NCBI RefSeq assembly: GCF_013373795.3
Contig: NZ_CP088022.1
Location: 5,890,001-5,954,000 of the forward strand
Direction: 5' to 3'
From: Bradyrhizobium quebecense
GTDB taxonomy: Bacteria > Pseudomonadota > Alphaproteobacteria > Rhizobiales > Xanthobacteraceae
DNA length: 64,000 nucleotides
Shown one piece after another: positions 1 through 9,076 of this stretch (position 1 is the stretch's first letter; each line of letters begins with the position of its first letter). Under the pieces are notes generated by a model, which had not been told where the DNA came from, searched no databases, and saw only the letters and a program-made list of their open reading frames with translations. The translations under genes were made by a program, and so were the position numbers.

Positions 1-661
1 TGCCAATAACGGGCTGGCGTGGCTGCGGCCCTCGCTCGGCACCGTCGACAATCTGGTGCCGATCGATTCCACCCCGCCGAACCTGCGCGAGGAGATGTGC
101 GGCGCCAAGCACAAGCGGCCTGCCAGCGACGAGGACGGAGAAGACACCGTCGCCAGCGCTGGCACGAGCACCAACGGCGACAGTGGCGTGAGCTTCTTCG
201 CCTCGGGCCTGCAGGCCGCGATGCCGACAAAACCGGCCGACCTTCTGGCGCAGCCGGCGGCGGCGTCCGAACCGGTCGTGGTTTATACGGGACCGACCAA
301 GACCGGCGCTGCGTTGATCGCCGCGGTCGAGGCCGACACCGAGAAGCTGCAGCCGGCCAAGCGCGGCAAGGGCAAGCACACCCGTGTCGCCGGCAAGAAG
401 TCCGATGCGGCTGATGACGCCAAGGGTGACGCCAAGAGCGCCTCCAAGTCGGATAATTCCAAGTCGGACAACAAGCCGGCGGCCAAGCCCGTACGTCACG
501 CCAACGCCAAGCCGTATGCCGCAGCTGCGAAGCCCGCCGCGGACAAGCCTGCCGCCGCAAAGCTTGCCGGCAAGCCGGCTGCGGCAAAGCCTGCTGCGAA
601 GCCCAAGGCCGAGAAGCCCAAGGCTGAGAAGCCGAAGGCCGACGCCAAACCGGCAGGCTAG
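1..661 (+). CDS. C-terminal part of a probable D-alanyl-D-alanine carboxypeptidase (S11-like), cut by the window edge
   Basis: The reading frame is open from base 2 to a TAG at 659-661 and has no start in the window, so the N-terminus lies upstream. The first residues (NNGLAWLRPS...) and the neighbourhood recall the C-terminal end of periplasmic penicillin-binding D,D-carboxypeptidases of rhizobia, which trim peptidoglycan side chains; this is recall of the family, since no catalytic motif (SxxK, SxN, KTG) lies inside the fragment. From about residue 130 the protein becomes a low-complexity tail of Lys, Ala and Pro (repeated AKPAA and AEKPK units), typical of a flexible cell-wall-associated extension. 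The tail makes frame choice secure, but the function remains a moderate-confidence guess. Confidence 0.5.
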   Translation, partial: ANNGLAWLRPSLGTVDNLVPIDSTPPNLREEMCGAKHKRPASDEDGEDTVASAGTSTNGDSGVSFFASGLQAAMPTKPADLLAQPAAASEPVVVYTGPTKTGAALIAAVEADTEKLQPAKRGKGKHTRVAGKKSDAADDAKGDAKSASKSDNSKSDNKPAAKPVRHANAKPYAAAAKPAADKPAAAKLAGKPAAAKPAAKPKAEKPKAEKPKADAKPAG

Positions 662-838
662 CAGAGCGCCACCCCCTCCGATCTCCCAATGCGTCGATAG
701 CGCGCAGCGGCTTGCCATTGGCCGCGGCATCGCTCAATACTGCCTGAAATAAAGCGGCCAAGATAATACGGCCCAGGGTCGGGAAACCCGGAAACAATCC
801 GGGACATCAGCCGAATTTGAGAGAGGGGATTGACCACT

Positions 839-2521
839 ATGGAGCGCATCTGGCTCAAGCATTATCCGGCCGGCGTGCCCGCCGATATCGACGTCACGCA
901 GTATTCGTCGCTGGTCGAATTGCTCGAAGAGAGCTTCAAGAAGTTCGCCGATCGCAAGGCGTTCATCTGCATGGACAAGGCGATCACCTATCGCGAGCTC
1001 GACGAGATGTCGACGGCGCTCGGTGCCTACCTGCAGAGCAAGGGCCTGCAGAAGGGCGCGCGGGTCGCACTGATGATGCCGAACGTGCTGCAATATCCGA
1101 TCGCGATCGCCGCCGTGCTGCGCGCCGGCTATGCCGTGGTCAACGTCAATCCGCTCTATACCCCGCGCGAGCTCGAGCATCAGCTCAAGGATTCCGGCGC
1201 GGAAGCGATCATCGTGCTGGAGAACTTTGCCACCACCGTGCAGAAGGTGCTGGCGAACACCGCGGTGAAACAGGTGATCGTCGGCAGCATGGGCGACCTG
1301 CTCGGCTTCAAGGGCGTCATCGTCAACCTGGTGGTGCGCCGGGTGAAGAAGATGGTGCCGGCTTGGTCGATCCCCGGCGCGGTCACGTTCAACGAGGCGC
1401 TGTCGGCCGGCCGCGGCATGAAGCTCAACAAGCCCGTGCTGACGCGCCAGGACGTCGCCTTCCTGCAATACACCGGCGGCACCACCGGCGTTTCCAAGGG
1501 CGCCACGCTGATCCACCAGAACGTGCTTGCCAACGTGTTGCAGAATGACGCCTGGCTGCAGCCGGCGCTGAAGAAGCCGCCGATCGTCGACCAGATGGTC
1601 ATCGTCTGCGCGCTGCCGCTCTATCACATCTTCGCCCTGACTGCGTGCTACCTGCTGGGCGTGCGCTCCGGCGGCACCAATCTGCTGATCCCCAATCCGC
1701 GCGACATGGCCGGCTTCATCAAGGAGCTGGCGAAATATCAGGTCAGTTTTTTTCCGGCAGTCAACACGCTCTATAATGGCCTGTTGAACACGCCGGGCTT
1801 CGACAAACTGGATTTCTCCAAGCTGAAGATCGCCAATGGTGGCGGCATGGCGACGCAGAAGCCGGTCGCCGAGAAATGGCTCAAGGTCACCGGCATCCCG
1901 CTCTCGGAAGGTTATGGGCTGTCGGAGACCTCGCCGACGCTGACCTGTAACCGCGCCGACATCGAAAGCTTCTCCGGTACGATCGGGCTGCCGGTGCCCT
2001 CGACCTATCTGTCGATCCGCGACGACGAGGGCAATGAACTGCCGATCGGCCAGGCCGGCGAGATCTGCGCCAAGGGTCCGCAGGTGATGGCGGGCTACTG
2101 GAACAGGCCGGACGAGACCGCGCGCGTGATGACGTCGGACGGCTATTTCCGCACCGGCGACATCGGCGTGATGGACGAGAACGGCTACACCAAGATCGTC
2201 GACCGCAAGAAGGACATGATCCTGGTCTCGGGCTTCAACGTCTATCCGAACGAGATCGAGGAAGTGCTCGCGAGCCATCCGGGGGTGCTCGAATGCGCCG
2301 TGATCGGCGTGCCCGATGCGAAGTCCGGCGAGGCGGTGAAGGCCTTCGTGGTCAAAAAGGACCCGAACATCACCGCCGAGGACATCATCAAGTTCAGCGC
2401 CACCCAGCTAACCGCCTACAAGGTGCCGAAGCAGATCGAGTTCAGGGCCGACCTGCCGAAGACCAATGTCGGCAAGATCCTGCGCCGCGAGCTGCGCGAC
2501 GAGAAGAAGGCCGCGGCCTGA
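839..2521 (+). CDS. fadD: Long-chain fatty acid--CoA ligase
   Basis: Acyl-activating enzyme of the ANL superfamily, converting a long-chain fatty acid, ATP and CoA to acyl-CoA for beta-oxidation or lipid synthesis. Visible motifs are the P-loop-like YTGGTTGVSKGA, the adenylate motif GYGLSETSP, the hinge region YFRTGDIG...VDRKKDMI and the C-terminal catalytic lysine context PKTNVGKILRREL. The frame extends upstream to a TTG at 830, but the Shine-Dalgarno-like GAGAGGGG at 821-828 is correctly spaced only for the ATG at 839, giving MERIWLKHYPAGVP, the usual FadD N-terminus. Length (560 aa) is normal. The DUF924 gene follows after 27 bp and may be co-transcribed. Confidence 0.93.
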   Translation: MERIWLKHYPAGVPADIDVTQYSSLVELLEESFKKFADRKAFICMDKAITYRELDEMSTALGAYLQSKGLQKGARVALMMPNVLQYPIAIAAVLRAGYAVVNVNPLYTPRELEHQLKDSGAEAIIVLENFATTVQKVLANTAVKQVIVGSMGDLLGFKGVIVNLVVRRVKKMVPAWSIPGAVTFNEALSAGRGMKLNKPVLTRQDVAFLQYTGGTTGVSKGATLIHQNVLANVLQNDAWLQPALKKPPIVDQMVIVCALPLYHIFALTACYLLGVRSGGTNLLIPNPRDMAGFIKELAKYQVSFFPAVNTLYNGLLNTPGFDKLDFSKLKIANGGGMATQKPVAEKWLKVTGIPLSEGYGLSETSPTLTCNRADIESFSGTIGLPVPSTYLSIRDDEGNELPIGQAGEICAKGPQVMAGYWNRPDETARVMTSDGYFRTGDIGVMDENGYTKIVDRKKDMILVSGFNVYPNEIEEVLASHPGVLECAVIGVPDAKSGEAVKAFVVKKDPNITAEDIIKFSATQLTAYKVPKQIEFRADLPKTNVGKILRRELRDEKKAAA

Positions 2522-2548
2522 AACACGTGATGCGGGTGTTGGACGGAC

Positions 2549-3106
2549 ATGACTGACGCGCGCATCGCGACGCCTGCCGATGTTATCACGTTCTGGCAAG
2601 AAGCCGGCCGCGACCGCTGGTACACGCGCGACGATGCCTTCGATGCCGAAATCCGCAGCCGCTTCCTTGCCACCTGGCAGAAGGCGGCTGCCGGCGAATT
2701 GTCGTCATGGGAGGCGAGCGACGAGGGCGCGCTGGCGCTGACGATCGTGCTCGACCAGTTTCCGCGAAACCTGTTTCGAGGCGACGCCAAGACCTTTTCA
2801 AGTGATGCGCTGGCGCGTGAAGTGGCAAGGCGCGCCATCGACCGCGGCGTCGATGCGCGGACCGACCCGGTGCTGCGCGAATTCCTCTATCTGCCTTTCG
2901 AGCATTCGGAGGACCTCGACGACCAGCAGCGCTGCGTGACGCTGTTCCGGCAATATGACTGCCATCCCGACAACCTGAAATACGCCGAGGACCACGCCGA
3001 CATCATCCGCCGGTTCGGCCGCTTCCCGCACCGTAACCGGGTGCTGGGCCGGGAAACCACCGCGGACGAGCAGGCCTTTCTCGACGCCGGCGGGTTTTCC
3101 GGCTGA
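2549..3106 (+). CDS. DUF924 family protein
   Basis: A 185-aa soluble protein matching the DUF924 family by its WYTRDDAFDAEI-type N-terminus, the central LDQFPRNLFRG block, the LPFEHSEDLDDQ block and the RFGRFPHRN block near the C-terminus. The family is all-alpha, with a TPR-like fold, and has no established biochemical role. It starts at ATG 2549, 27 bp behind fadD on the same strand, so co-transcription is possible, but nothing in the sequence links it to fatty acid activation. Confidence 0.85.
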   Translation: MTDARIATPADVITFWQEAGRDRWYTRDDAFDAEIRSRFLATWQKAAAGELSSWEASDEGALALTIVLDQFPRNLFRGDAKTFSSDALAREVARRAIDRGVDARTDPVLREFLYLPFEHSEDLDDQQRCVTLFRQYDCHPDNLKYAEDHADIIRRFGRFPHRNRVLGRETTADEQAFLDAGGFSG

Positions 3107-3214
3107 TGACGGAACGGTGACTGCGCTTCGGCATTGCCGTTCCCGCAGCAGATCGTATTGTGCGGTCCAACCGCCGGGTTTAAGACAATTCCGCTTCACC
3201 GAGGGAGAACAACG

Positions 3215-3700
3215 ATGACGATCAATGTTGGCGACAAGCTGCCGGAAGCCAAGTTTCGCGTGATGACCGCCGAGGGTCCGCAGGTCAAAACCACCGACGA
3301 CATTTTCAAGGGCAAGAAGGTCGCCCTGTTCGCGGTGCCCGGCGCCTACACCGGCACCTGCCACAAGATGCATCTGCCGAGCATCTTCCTCAACGCCTAT
3401 GCCCTGAAGAACAAGGGCGTCGACACCATCGCGATCGTCTCGGTCAATGACGCCTTCGTGATGAACGCCTGGAAGCGCGACACCGACCAGCGCGATGAAG
3501 CCGTCTTCCTGGCCGACGGCAATGCCGACTTCACCAAGGCGATCGGCATGGAGCTCGACGCTTCCGGCAACGGCCTCGGCATCCGCTCCCACCGCTACTC
3601 GATGCTGGTCGAGGACGGCGTGGTGAAGAAGCTCAACAAGGAGCCGGCTCCGGGCAAGGTCGAGGTCTCCGGCGGCGACACGCTGCTCGGGCAGCTCTGA
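3215..3700 (+). CDS. Peroxiredoxin, Prx5 (thiol/glutaredoxin-dependent) type
   Basis: Thiol peroxidase of 161 aa that reduces H2O2 and organic hydroperoxides in the cytoplasm. The peroxidatic cysteine is Cys49 in VPGAYTGTCH, the Prx5 signature. The frame is open further upstream, but the ATG at 3215 is preceded by GAGGGAGAA, a good ribosome binding site, and yields the usual MTINVGDKLPEA start. No second cysteine in a typical 2-Cys position is visible, so reduction by glutaredoxin or another thiol donor is likely. The gene appears monocistronic; palindromic repeats follow it. Confidence 0.92.
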   Translation: MTINVGDKLPEAKFRVMTAEGPQVKTTDDIFKGKKVALFAVPGAYTGTCHKMHLPSIFLNAYALKNKGVDTIAIVSVNDAFVMNAWKRDTDQRDEAVFLADGNADFTKAIGMELDASGNGLGIRSHRYSMLVEDGVVKKLNKEPAPGKVEVSGGDTLLGQL

Positions 3701-3724
3701 GCTGACGCTTACGCCGCAAACTGG

Positions 3725-3830
3725 CTGTCATCGCCCGGCTCGACCGGGCGATCCAGTACGCCGCGGCCTCTCGTTTCAATGGCTACCGTCTCTGGAATAC
3801 TGGATCGCCCGCTTTCGCGGGCGATGACAG
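3725..3830. repeat. Intergenic palindromic repeat, GTCATCGCCCG type
   Basis: The arms CTGTCATCGCCCG (3725-3737) and CGGGCGATGACAG (3818-3830) are perfect inverted repeats about 80 bp apart, with further pairing around GGATCGCCCG. It lies between the convergent peroxiredoxin and rnhA genes, where it could form a large hairpin in both transcripts. Other intergenic palindromes in this window have the same layout with different arm sequences. Confidence 0.75.
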
Positions 3831-3863
3831 TTTTGGGCATGGCGATAGCAGGAACGCTGGTCT

Positions 3864-3948
3864 GTAGGATGGGTAGAGCGTTGCGAAACCCATCGCCTAC
3901 GTGCCGTGTATTGAGATGATGGGTTTCGCTTCGCTCTACCCATCCTAC
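3864..3948. repeat. Intergenic inverted repeat, GTAGGATGGGTAGAGCG type
   Basis: A 31-bp left arm at 3864-3894 is mirrored with few mismatches at 3918-3948, separated by 23 bp (GTAGGATGGGTAGAGCG against CGCTCTACCCATCCTAC). It stands directly beside the previous repeat, so two unrelated palindromic families are stacked in the same convergent intergenic region. Confidence 0.75.
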
Positions 3949-3977
3949 GCGGCTGCAACGCGGCGCGACCGTGCGCC

Positions 3978-4439
3978 CTACCCCTTCAACCGCGCCATCG
4001 CCACGCCTTCGCGCGCCAGCTCGTCGGCGCGTTCGTTCTCGGCGTGGCCGGCATGGCCCTTGATCCAGTGCCAGCGCACCTCGTGCGGCTTCAGCGCGGC
4101 GTCGAGGCGCTGCCACAGCTCGACATTCTTCACCGGCTTCTTGTCGGCCGTGCGCCAGCCATTGCGCTTCCAGCCGTGAATCCATCCGGTGATGCCCTGG
4201 CGGACGTACTGGCTGTCGGTGGTGAGGTCGACCACGCAGGGCTTCTTCAGGGCTTCCAGCGCCGAGATCGCCGCCATCAACTCCATGCGGTTGTTGGTGG
4301 TGTGCGCCTCGCCGCCCTTCAATTCCTTCTCGACGTCGCCGAATCTGAGGATCGCGCCCCAGCCGCCCGGTCCGGGGTTTCCGGAGCAGGCACCATCGGT
4401 GAAGACAATCACATGCGGCTTGTCGCTCACGCCACGCAT
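3978..4439 (-). CDS. rnhA: Ribonuclease HI
   Basis: Endonuclease that degrades the RNA strand of RNA:DNA hybrids during replication and R-loop removal. The four metal-binding carboxylates are present: Asp15 in [11 protein letters not shown], Glu53 in NNRMELMA, Asp75 in TTDSQYV and Asp139 in NERADELA, with His129 in the KGHAGH loop. Length (153 aa) is that of bacterial RNase HI. The start ATG at 4439 overlaps the end of thrB by 13 bp, so translation is probably coupled and the gene belongs to the ispH-thrB-rnhA operon. Confidence 0.97.
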   Translation of the reverse strand: MRGVSDKPHVIVFTDGACSGNPGPGGWGAILRFGDVEKELKGGEAHTTNNRMELMAAISALEALKKPCVVDLTTDSQYVRQGITGWIHGWKRNGWRTADKKPVKNVELWQRLDAALKPHEVRWHWIKGHAGHAENERADELAREGVAMARLKG

Positions 4440-5407
4440 CCTGCCGGCGTGATGCCGTAGTCGTTGATCGCAGCGACGCTCTGGTGGAAGCGCAGCTTGC
4501 GGACGTATTCCAGCGGGTCCTTCGGCTGCACCAGCGCACCCGCGGGCACGTTGAGGAAATCGACCAGGCGCGTCAGCAGGAAACGGAGCGCGGCGCCGCG
4601 CGCGAGCAGCGGCAGCGCGGCCTCTTCCGCCGTCGACAATTGCCGCTCGCGGTTATAGGCATTGAGCAGTGCGCGCGCCTTGGTCACGTTGAAGGAATGA
4701 TCCGGCTCGAAGCACCAGGCGTTGAGGCAGATCGCGACGTCGTAGGCCAGGATGTCGTTGCAGGCGAACGGAAAGTCGATCAGGCCCGAGAGCTTGTCGC
4801 CGAGGAAGAAGACGTTGTCCGGAAACAGGTCGGCATGGATCACGCCGACCGGCAGGCCCGCCGGCCACGCGGCTTCGAGATGATCGAGCTCGCGCGCGAT
4901 GAAGTCGTGCAGACCCGGCTGCACGCTGTCCGCCCGCGCGGCGGCAAGATCGAACAGCGGCCGCCAGCCGGAGACCGACAGCGGATTGTTGCGGACCAGC
5001 GGAAAGTCGTGGCCTGCCAGATGCATCTTGGCCAGCGCCGCGCCGACGCCGGAGCAATGCGCCACGTTCGGCCGCCGCGGCCACATGCCTTCGAGGAAGT
5101 TGATGATCGCCGCCGGCCGGCCGGCGAGCCGGCTGTAGACCTCGCCCTTGCGGTTGCGCGCCGGCTGCGGGCACGACACCCCGCGCTCGGCGAGATGCGC
5201 CATCAGCGACAGGAAATACGGCAGGTCGTCCTCCGCCACGCGCTTCTCATAGAGCGTGAGAATGTAGGCGCCCTGGCTGGTGTGCAGCAGGAAGTTCGAA
5301 TTCTCGACGCCCTCGGCGATGCCCTTGTAGGAGAGCAATTCGCCGATGTCGTAGCTCTTGAGGAATTCCGCGAGGTCTTCGGCGGCAACGTCGGTGTAAA
5401 CCGCCAT
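4427..5407 (-). CDS. thrB: Homoserine kinase (APH-fold, type II)
   Basis: ATP-dependent kinase phosphorylating L-homoserine on the path to threonine. The sequence is the aminoglycoside-phosphotransferase-fold ThrB of proteobacteria rather than the GHMP type: the Brenner-like motif [11 protein letters not shown] holds the catalytic Asp and the Mg-binding Asp is in [10 protein letters not shown]. Length (326 aa) is normal. It starts 5 bp after ispH and overlaps rnhA, an arrangement I recall from other Bradyrhizobiaceae. Confidence 0.96.
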   Translation of the reverse strand: MAVYTDVAAEDLAEFLKSYDIGELLSYKGIAEGVENSNFLLHTSQGAYILTLYEKRVAEDDLPYFLSLMAHLAERGVSCPQPARNRKGEVYSRLAGRPAAIINFLEGMWPRRPNVAHCSGVGAALAKMHLAGHDFPLVRNNPLSVSGWRPLFDLAAARADSVQPGLHDFIARELDHLEAAWPAGLPVGVIHADLFPDNVFFLGDKLSGLIDFPFACNDILAYDVAICLNAWCFEPDHSFNVTKARALLNAYNRERQLSTAEEAALPLLARGAALRFLLTRLVDFLNVPAGALVQPKDPLEYVRKLRFHQSVAAINDYGITPAGCVA

Positions 5408-5412
5408 ATGGT

Positions 5413-6387
5413 CTATTCCGCGGCGGCAGCGTCGGGCCGCAGCGAACGCGGCAGCGGGAAGAACTCGTTCTCTTCCGCGGCCGAGACCGTCTCCACGTGA
5501 AGCTCGAAGCGCTCGGCGAAGGCGCCCATGATTTCCTCGACGATCACTTCCGGCGCCGAGGCGCCGGCGGTGATGCCGAGGCTCTTGATGCCTTCGAACC
5601 TGCTCCAGTCGATGTCGCTGGCACGTTGTGCAAGCACGGCAATGGGACAGCCCTCGCGCTCGGCGACCTCGCGCAGGCGCTGCGAGTTCGACGAGTTCGG
5701 CGCGCCGACCACGATCAGGGCATCGACCACCGGCGCCACCTTCTTGACCGCAAGCTGGCGGTTGGTGGTGGCGTAGCAGATGTCTTCCTTGTGCGGGCCG
5801 TTGACGTTCGGGAAGCGCTGCTTGAGCAGCGCCACGATCTCCGCGGTATCGTCGATCGACAGCGTGGTCTGGGTCACGAAGGCGAGATTGTTGGGGTCCT
5901 TCGGGACGAAGGTCTTTGCATCCTCGGCGGTCTCGATCAGGGTCACGGCGCCGACCGGGAGCTGGCCCAGCGTGCCGACCACCTCGGGGTGATGGGAGTG
6001 CCCGATCAGCAGGATCTCGCGGCCGCGCTTGAAATGGATCGCCGCCTCGCGGTGGACCTTGGTCACCAGCGGGCAGGTCGCGTCCAGCGAGAAGAAATTG
6101 CGGGATTTGGCCTCGGCCGGAACCGACTTGGGAACACCATGGGCCGAAAATACCACCGGCGCATTGGTGTCGTCGGGGATTTCGGCCAATTCCTCGACGA
6201 AAATGGCGCCTTTGGTCTTCAGGCTGTCGACCACGTACTTGTTATGGACGATTTCGTGCCGGACATAGACCGGGGCACCATAAATGGTGAGCGCGCGTTC
6301 GACCGTATCGATGGCGCGGACCACCCCGGCGCAAAAGCCGCGGGGGGAACAAAGCACGATTCTAAGATCGGGTTTTTTCGCTGACAT
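5413..6387 (-). CDS. ispH: 4-hydroxy-3-methylbut-2-enyl diphosphate reductase
   Basis: Last enzyme of the MEP isoprenoid pathway, converting HMBPP to IPP and DMAPP with a [4Fe-4S] cluster. The three cluster cysteines are visible in RGFCAGV (Cys19), [11 protein letters not shown] and [10 protein letters not shown]; the substrate-binding [14 protein letters not shown] and TQTTLS segments are intact. The frame can be extended to a TTG at 6405, but ATG 6387 gives the normal [17 protein letters not shown] start. It heads the minus-strand set ispH-thrB-rnhA. Confidence 0.97.
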   Translation of the reverse strand: MSAKKPDLRIVLCSPRGFCAGVVRAIDTVERALTIYGAPVYVRHEIVHNKYVVDSLKTKGAIFVEELAEIPDDTNAPVVFSAHGVPKSVPAEAKSRNFFSLDATCPLVTKVHREAAIHFKRGREILLIGHSHHPEVVGTLGQLPVGAVTLIETAEDAKTFVPKDPNNLAFVTQTTLSIDDTAEIVALLKQRFPNVNGPHKEDICYATTNRQLAVKKVAPVVDALIVVGAPNSSNSQRLREVAEREGCPIAVLAQRASDIDWSRFEGIKSLGITAGASAPEVIVEEIMGAFAERFELHVETVSAAEENEFFPLPRSLRPDAAAAE

Positions 6388-6616
6388 CAGGCTGTCTCGG
6401 GGCAATCTCGGGACCGAATCACCCCTCGCCGGCGGGCGGGGAACGGCCAGTTAGGATAAGGACTTGGGACTGCTTTCGGGCGCTGTCAAGGCGATTTTGC
6501 TGGCCCATTGCGCCATTCCCCCCGGAGGGCTTATATAGGCCCTATAATTCCCGTCATCGCCGATGACTACCAGCTTCGCCTCTACAGAGGTGGGCGAAGC
6601 ACAAAGGAGATTTGCC

Positions 6617-7312
6617 ATGAGCAACGCACCGCTGATGCCGAAGGCGACTGCCGTGTGGTTGGTCGATAATACCGCCTTGACGTTCGATCAGGTGGCCGAT
6701 TTCACCAAAATGCACCCCCTGGAGGTGCGTGCCATCGCCGACGGCGACGCCGCCCAGGGCATCAAGGGCATGGACCCGATTTCCAACGGCCAGCTGACCC
6801 GCGAGGAGATCGAGCGCGGCGAGCGGGACCAGAATTACCGCCTCAGGCTCCAGGAGAGCAAGGTGGTGCTGCCGACCGCCGCCAAGAAGAAGGGCCCGCG
6901 CTACACCCCGGTGTCGCGCCGCCACGAGCGGCCGAGCGCGATCCTCTGGCTGGTGCGCAACCACCCCGAGCTAAAGGACGCCCAGATCATGCGGCTGGTC
7001 GGCACCACCAAGACCACGATCGCCAGCGTGCGCGACCGCACCCACTGGAACGCCTCGACCCTGACCCCGATGGACCCGGTGACGCTCGGCCTGTGCTCGC
7101 AGATCGAGCTCGATTTCGAGGTGCAGCGCGCCGCCAAGGAAAAGCCGACCACGACCGTTTACGGCGGCGCCACGCTGCTGCCGGCCTCCGAGACCACGCG
7201 CAAGGACGAGCTGGACGATCAGCCGATCGAGCGGCACGACGATCTCAATGTCGATGCCGTGTTCGCCAAGCTGAAGACGATCGGCGGCAAGAAGGCCGAC
7301 GACGAGGAGTAA
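6617..7312 (+). CDS. trcR: DUF1013 family cell-cycle transcriptional regulator, TrcR-like
   Basis: DUF1013 protein of 231 aa, a family confined to Alphaproteobacteria and named TrcR (cell cycle transcriptional regulator) in current annotation. The N-terminal part (MPKATAVWLVDNTALTFDQV...) and the middle part (PSAILWLVRNHPEL...TTKTTIASVRDRTHW) both look like helix-turn-helix modules. The frame runs back to 6563, but ATG 6617 has AAAGGAGA at the right distance. TTATATAGG and CCTATAATT at 6531-6549 form an AT-rich near-palindrome that probably contains the promoter. A strong terminator follows. Confidence 0.87.
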   Translation: MSNAPLMPKATAVWLVDNTALTFDQVADFTKMHPLEVRAIADGDAAQGIKGMDPISNGQLTREEIERGERDQNYRLRLQESKVVLPTAAKKKGPRYTPVSRRHERPSAILWLVRNHPELKDAQIMRLVGTTKTTIASVRDRTHWNASTLTPMDPVTLGLCSQIELDFEVQRAAKEKPTTTVYGGATLLPASETTRKDELDDQPIERHDDLNVDAVFAKLKTIGGKKADDEE

Positions 7313-7345
7313 GCGCCGGCTCCATTTCGCGAAGACCGGACTACG

Positions 7346-7380
7346 AAACGCGGCAGGGCAACCCGCCGCGTTTTTGTTTG
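7346..7380 (+). terminator. Rho-independent terminator after trcR
   Basis: AAACGCGGC (7346-7354) pairs with GCCGCGTTT (7365-7373), with an inner GGG-CAA-CCC hairpin, and is followed by TTGTTTG. This gives a long GC-rich stem ending in a T-rich tract, 34 bp downstream of the trcR stop. Confidence 0.85.
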
Positions 7381-7432
7381 GAGCACGCGCAGCCTTGATC
7401 CCGCGAGCGGCGCGCCGGTGGCCCGCTTTCGC

Positions 7433-8548
7433 TTACCCGAACGTGAAGCGCCGGTGGGCGAAGTCGAGCAGCGGACGTTCGAAATAGCGATAACTCAGAG
7501 CACACAGCCCGAACGTCAGCGCGAGCGCGCCGAAGGTTAACGAGATGCCGGCAAGGCTCTCGACTGTCCTCGGCTGATGCAGCACGGCGAACAGCAGGTA
7601 CACGATGACGTGGTGGGTGAGATACGTCGCGTAGGACGTCCTGGCGAAGAACGTCGCGACCGCGCTGCGCAGCAGTGCGAGTTTTGGCGCGCCGCGACTT
7701 TCCAGAACGACGAACAGCAGAGAACCGAAGAAGATCTCGACCTGCGTATGCGAGAACGCCACCGACCAGCGCTTCCATCCGAACAGCCACAGCAGGGGGA
7801 GCGACATGCTCGACCATTTGAGGATGGCGGCGACGCGTCTGGAGACCTCGGCATCCGGCTTGCGATAGAGGCGCCACCAGGCGATCAGCGCGCCGATCGC
7901 AAGCGAATCGATCCTGAATTGCGGCAGCACGTACCAGCCGTAAGCGTCCGGCAGCGCGCTGTCGATCAGGCGCCCGATCGGGCAGATCAGGATCGGCACA
8001 AGCAGGATCGCGAACAGCCGCTCGGACGGGATGTTCCGGACCAGCAACGGAAACAGCAGGTAGAACTGCTCCTCGATCGCGAGCGACCAGGTTACGGCCA
8101 GCCAGAAAGCGCCGTCGGTCTGCGCCTTGGCCATGCCGAAGTTCTGCAAGCCGAACAGGTACAGCCAGCCGGGCACGCCCCTGGTGTCGAACAAATCAGG
8201 GCTTAGCGAAAAATACCAGCCGATCGCCGCGCAACCGCACATCAGGTAGTAGAGCGGCCAGATGCGGAACGCGCGCCTGCCGTAGAAGGCCGAGTAATAG
8301 CGTTCGGCCGCACGGTGGCGCAGCAGAATATCCGTGATGAGATAGCCGGACAGAATGAAGAACAGGTCGACGCCGAAGCGGCCGACATGCAGCAGTTTCC
8401 ACGGCCAGCCCTGCGGACCGTCCGGCGCGCCGAAATAGTGCCAGATGACGACGATCAGCAGCGCGATCGCGCGCAGCCCGTCGAGCTCTCCGATCCTGTC
8501 ACGTTGCAACGCGGGCTCGCCTTCCACAAGCACAGGACCTGGTCTCAT
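7433..8548 (-). CDS. Acyltransferase family 3 membrane protein
   Basis: Multi-pass inner-membrane acyltransferase (acyltransferase_3 family) that O-acylates surface carbohydrates or similar acceptors. The N-terminal block RIGELDGLRAIALLIVVIWHY carries the catalytic His of the family, followed by FGVDLFFILSGYLIT and RRAFRIWPLYY, all diagnostic; about ten hydrophobic segments follow. Start ATG 8548 was preferred over an upstream extension to 8623, which adds an Arg-rich, non-conserved stretch. The acceptor cannot be told from the context: the neighbours are trcR and a small lipoprotein. Confidence 0.92.
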   Translation of the reverse strand: MRPGPVLVEGEPALQRDRIGELDGLRAIALLIVVIWHYFGAPDGPQGWPWKLLHVGRFGVDLFFILSGYLITDILLRHRAAERYYSAFYGRRAFRIWPLYYLMCGCAAIGWYFSLSPDLFDTRGVPGWLYLFGLQNFGMAKAQTDGAFWLAVTWSLAIEEQFYLLFPLLVRNIPSERLFAILLVPILICPIGRLIDSALPDAYGWYVLPQFRIDSLAIGALIAWWRLYRKPDAEVSRRVAAILKWSSMSLPLLWLFGWKRWSVAFSHTQVEIFFGSLLFVVLESRGAPKLALLRSAVATFFARTSYATYLTHHVIVYLLFAVLHQPRTVESLAGISLTFGALALTFGLCALSYRYFERPLLDFAHRRFTFG

Positions 8549-8653
8549 CCAAAACAGCTGCTCGTGATCGCATGCGGCGCGCCGATGTCTTGCCGGAATT
8601 CGGCCCGGCGGCCGTCCACGCATACCTCACCGGGCCGGCCGTCGCCATGGCGC

Positions 8654-8926
8654 CTAGTGGCGGTCCGGATTGTTCATCATGTATTCGCCGAGATCGCGCT
8701 GCCGCCGATCGGTGCGGGTTTCGGCGTTCTGGCGCTGGACGTCGCGATCCTTGCGGCATGCGACATATTCGGGCGAGCCGACCGGGACCTTGCCATTGCC
8801 CTGGCAGTACTGATCGTCGTCGCCCATGCTCTCCGCGATCGGCGATCGGCCGCGCTCGAGACAGCCTGCCAGCAGCGGCAGTGCGAGCAGCAATGCAAGA
8901 GGCGCGCGTGCGGAAATGGATCGCAT
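8654..8926 (-). CDS. Small putative lipoprotein of unknown function
   Basis: A 90-aa protein beginning MRSISARAPLALLLALPLLAGC, a short signal peptide ending in a lipobox (LLAG|C), so probably lipid-anchored. The mature part is hydrophilic, with two cysteines (in DQYCQ and VACRKD) and a basic C-terminus (RTDRRQRDLGEYMMNNP). An in-frame ATG at 8950 would lengthen the signal peptide by eight residues; neither start has a convincing ribosome binding site. I do not recognise a family. Confidence 0.6.
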   Translation of the reverse strand: MRSISARAPLALLLALPLLAGCLERGRSPIAESMGDDDQYCQGNGKVPVGSPEYVACRKDRDVQRQNAETRTDRRQRDLGEYMMNNPDRH

Positions 8927-9076
8927 CCGGTGGTCCGTATCTCGTGGCATATGACAGGGAAGGCCGGGATGACCCGGCAATCCATCAAAAATCAAGGCCA
9001 TTTTGCTTCCGAATGCACGGGAACGGCGGAATCGGCACAACGGCTCCGCCGGCTTCAAGCGCACCGTAAGGGCGAG

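Noticed and set aside
734..2278. 514-aa open frame antisense to fadD
   Set aside because: High-GC third positions keep the opposite strand open; its translation is His/Arg/Asp-rich low-quality sequence, while the plus strand encodes a complete FadD.
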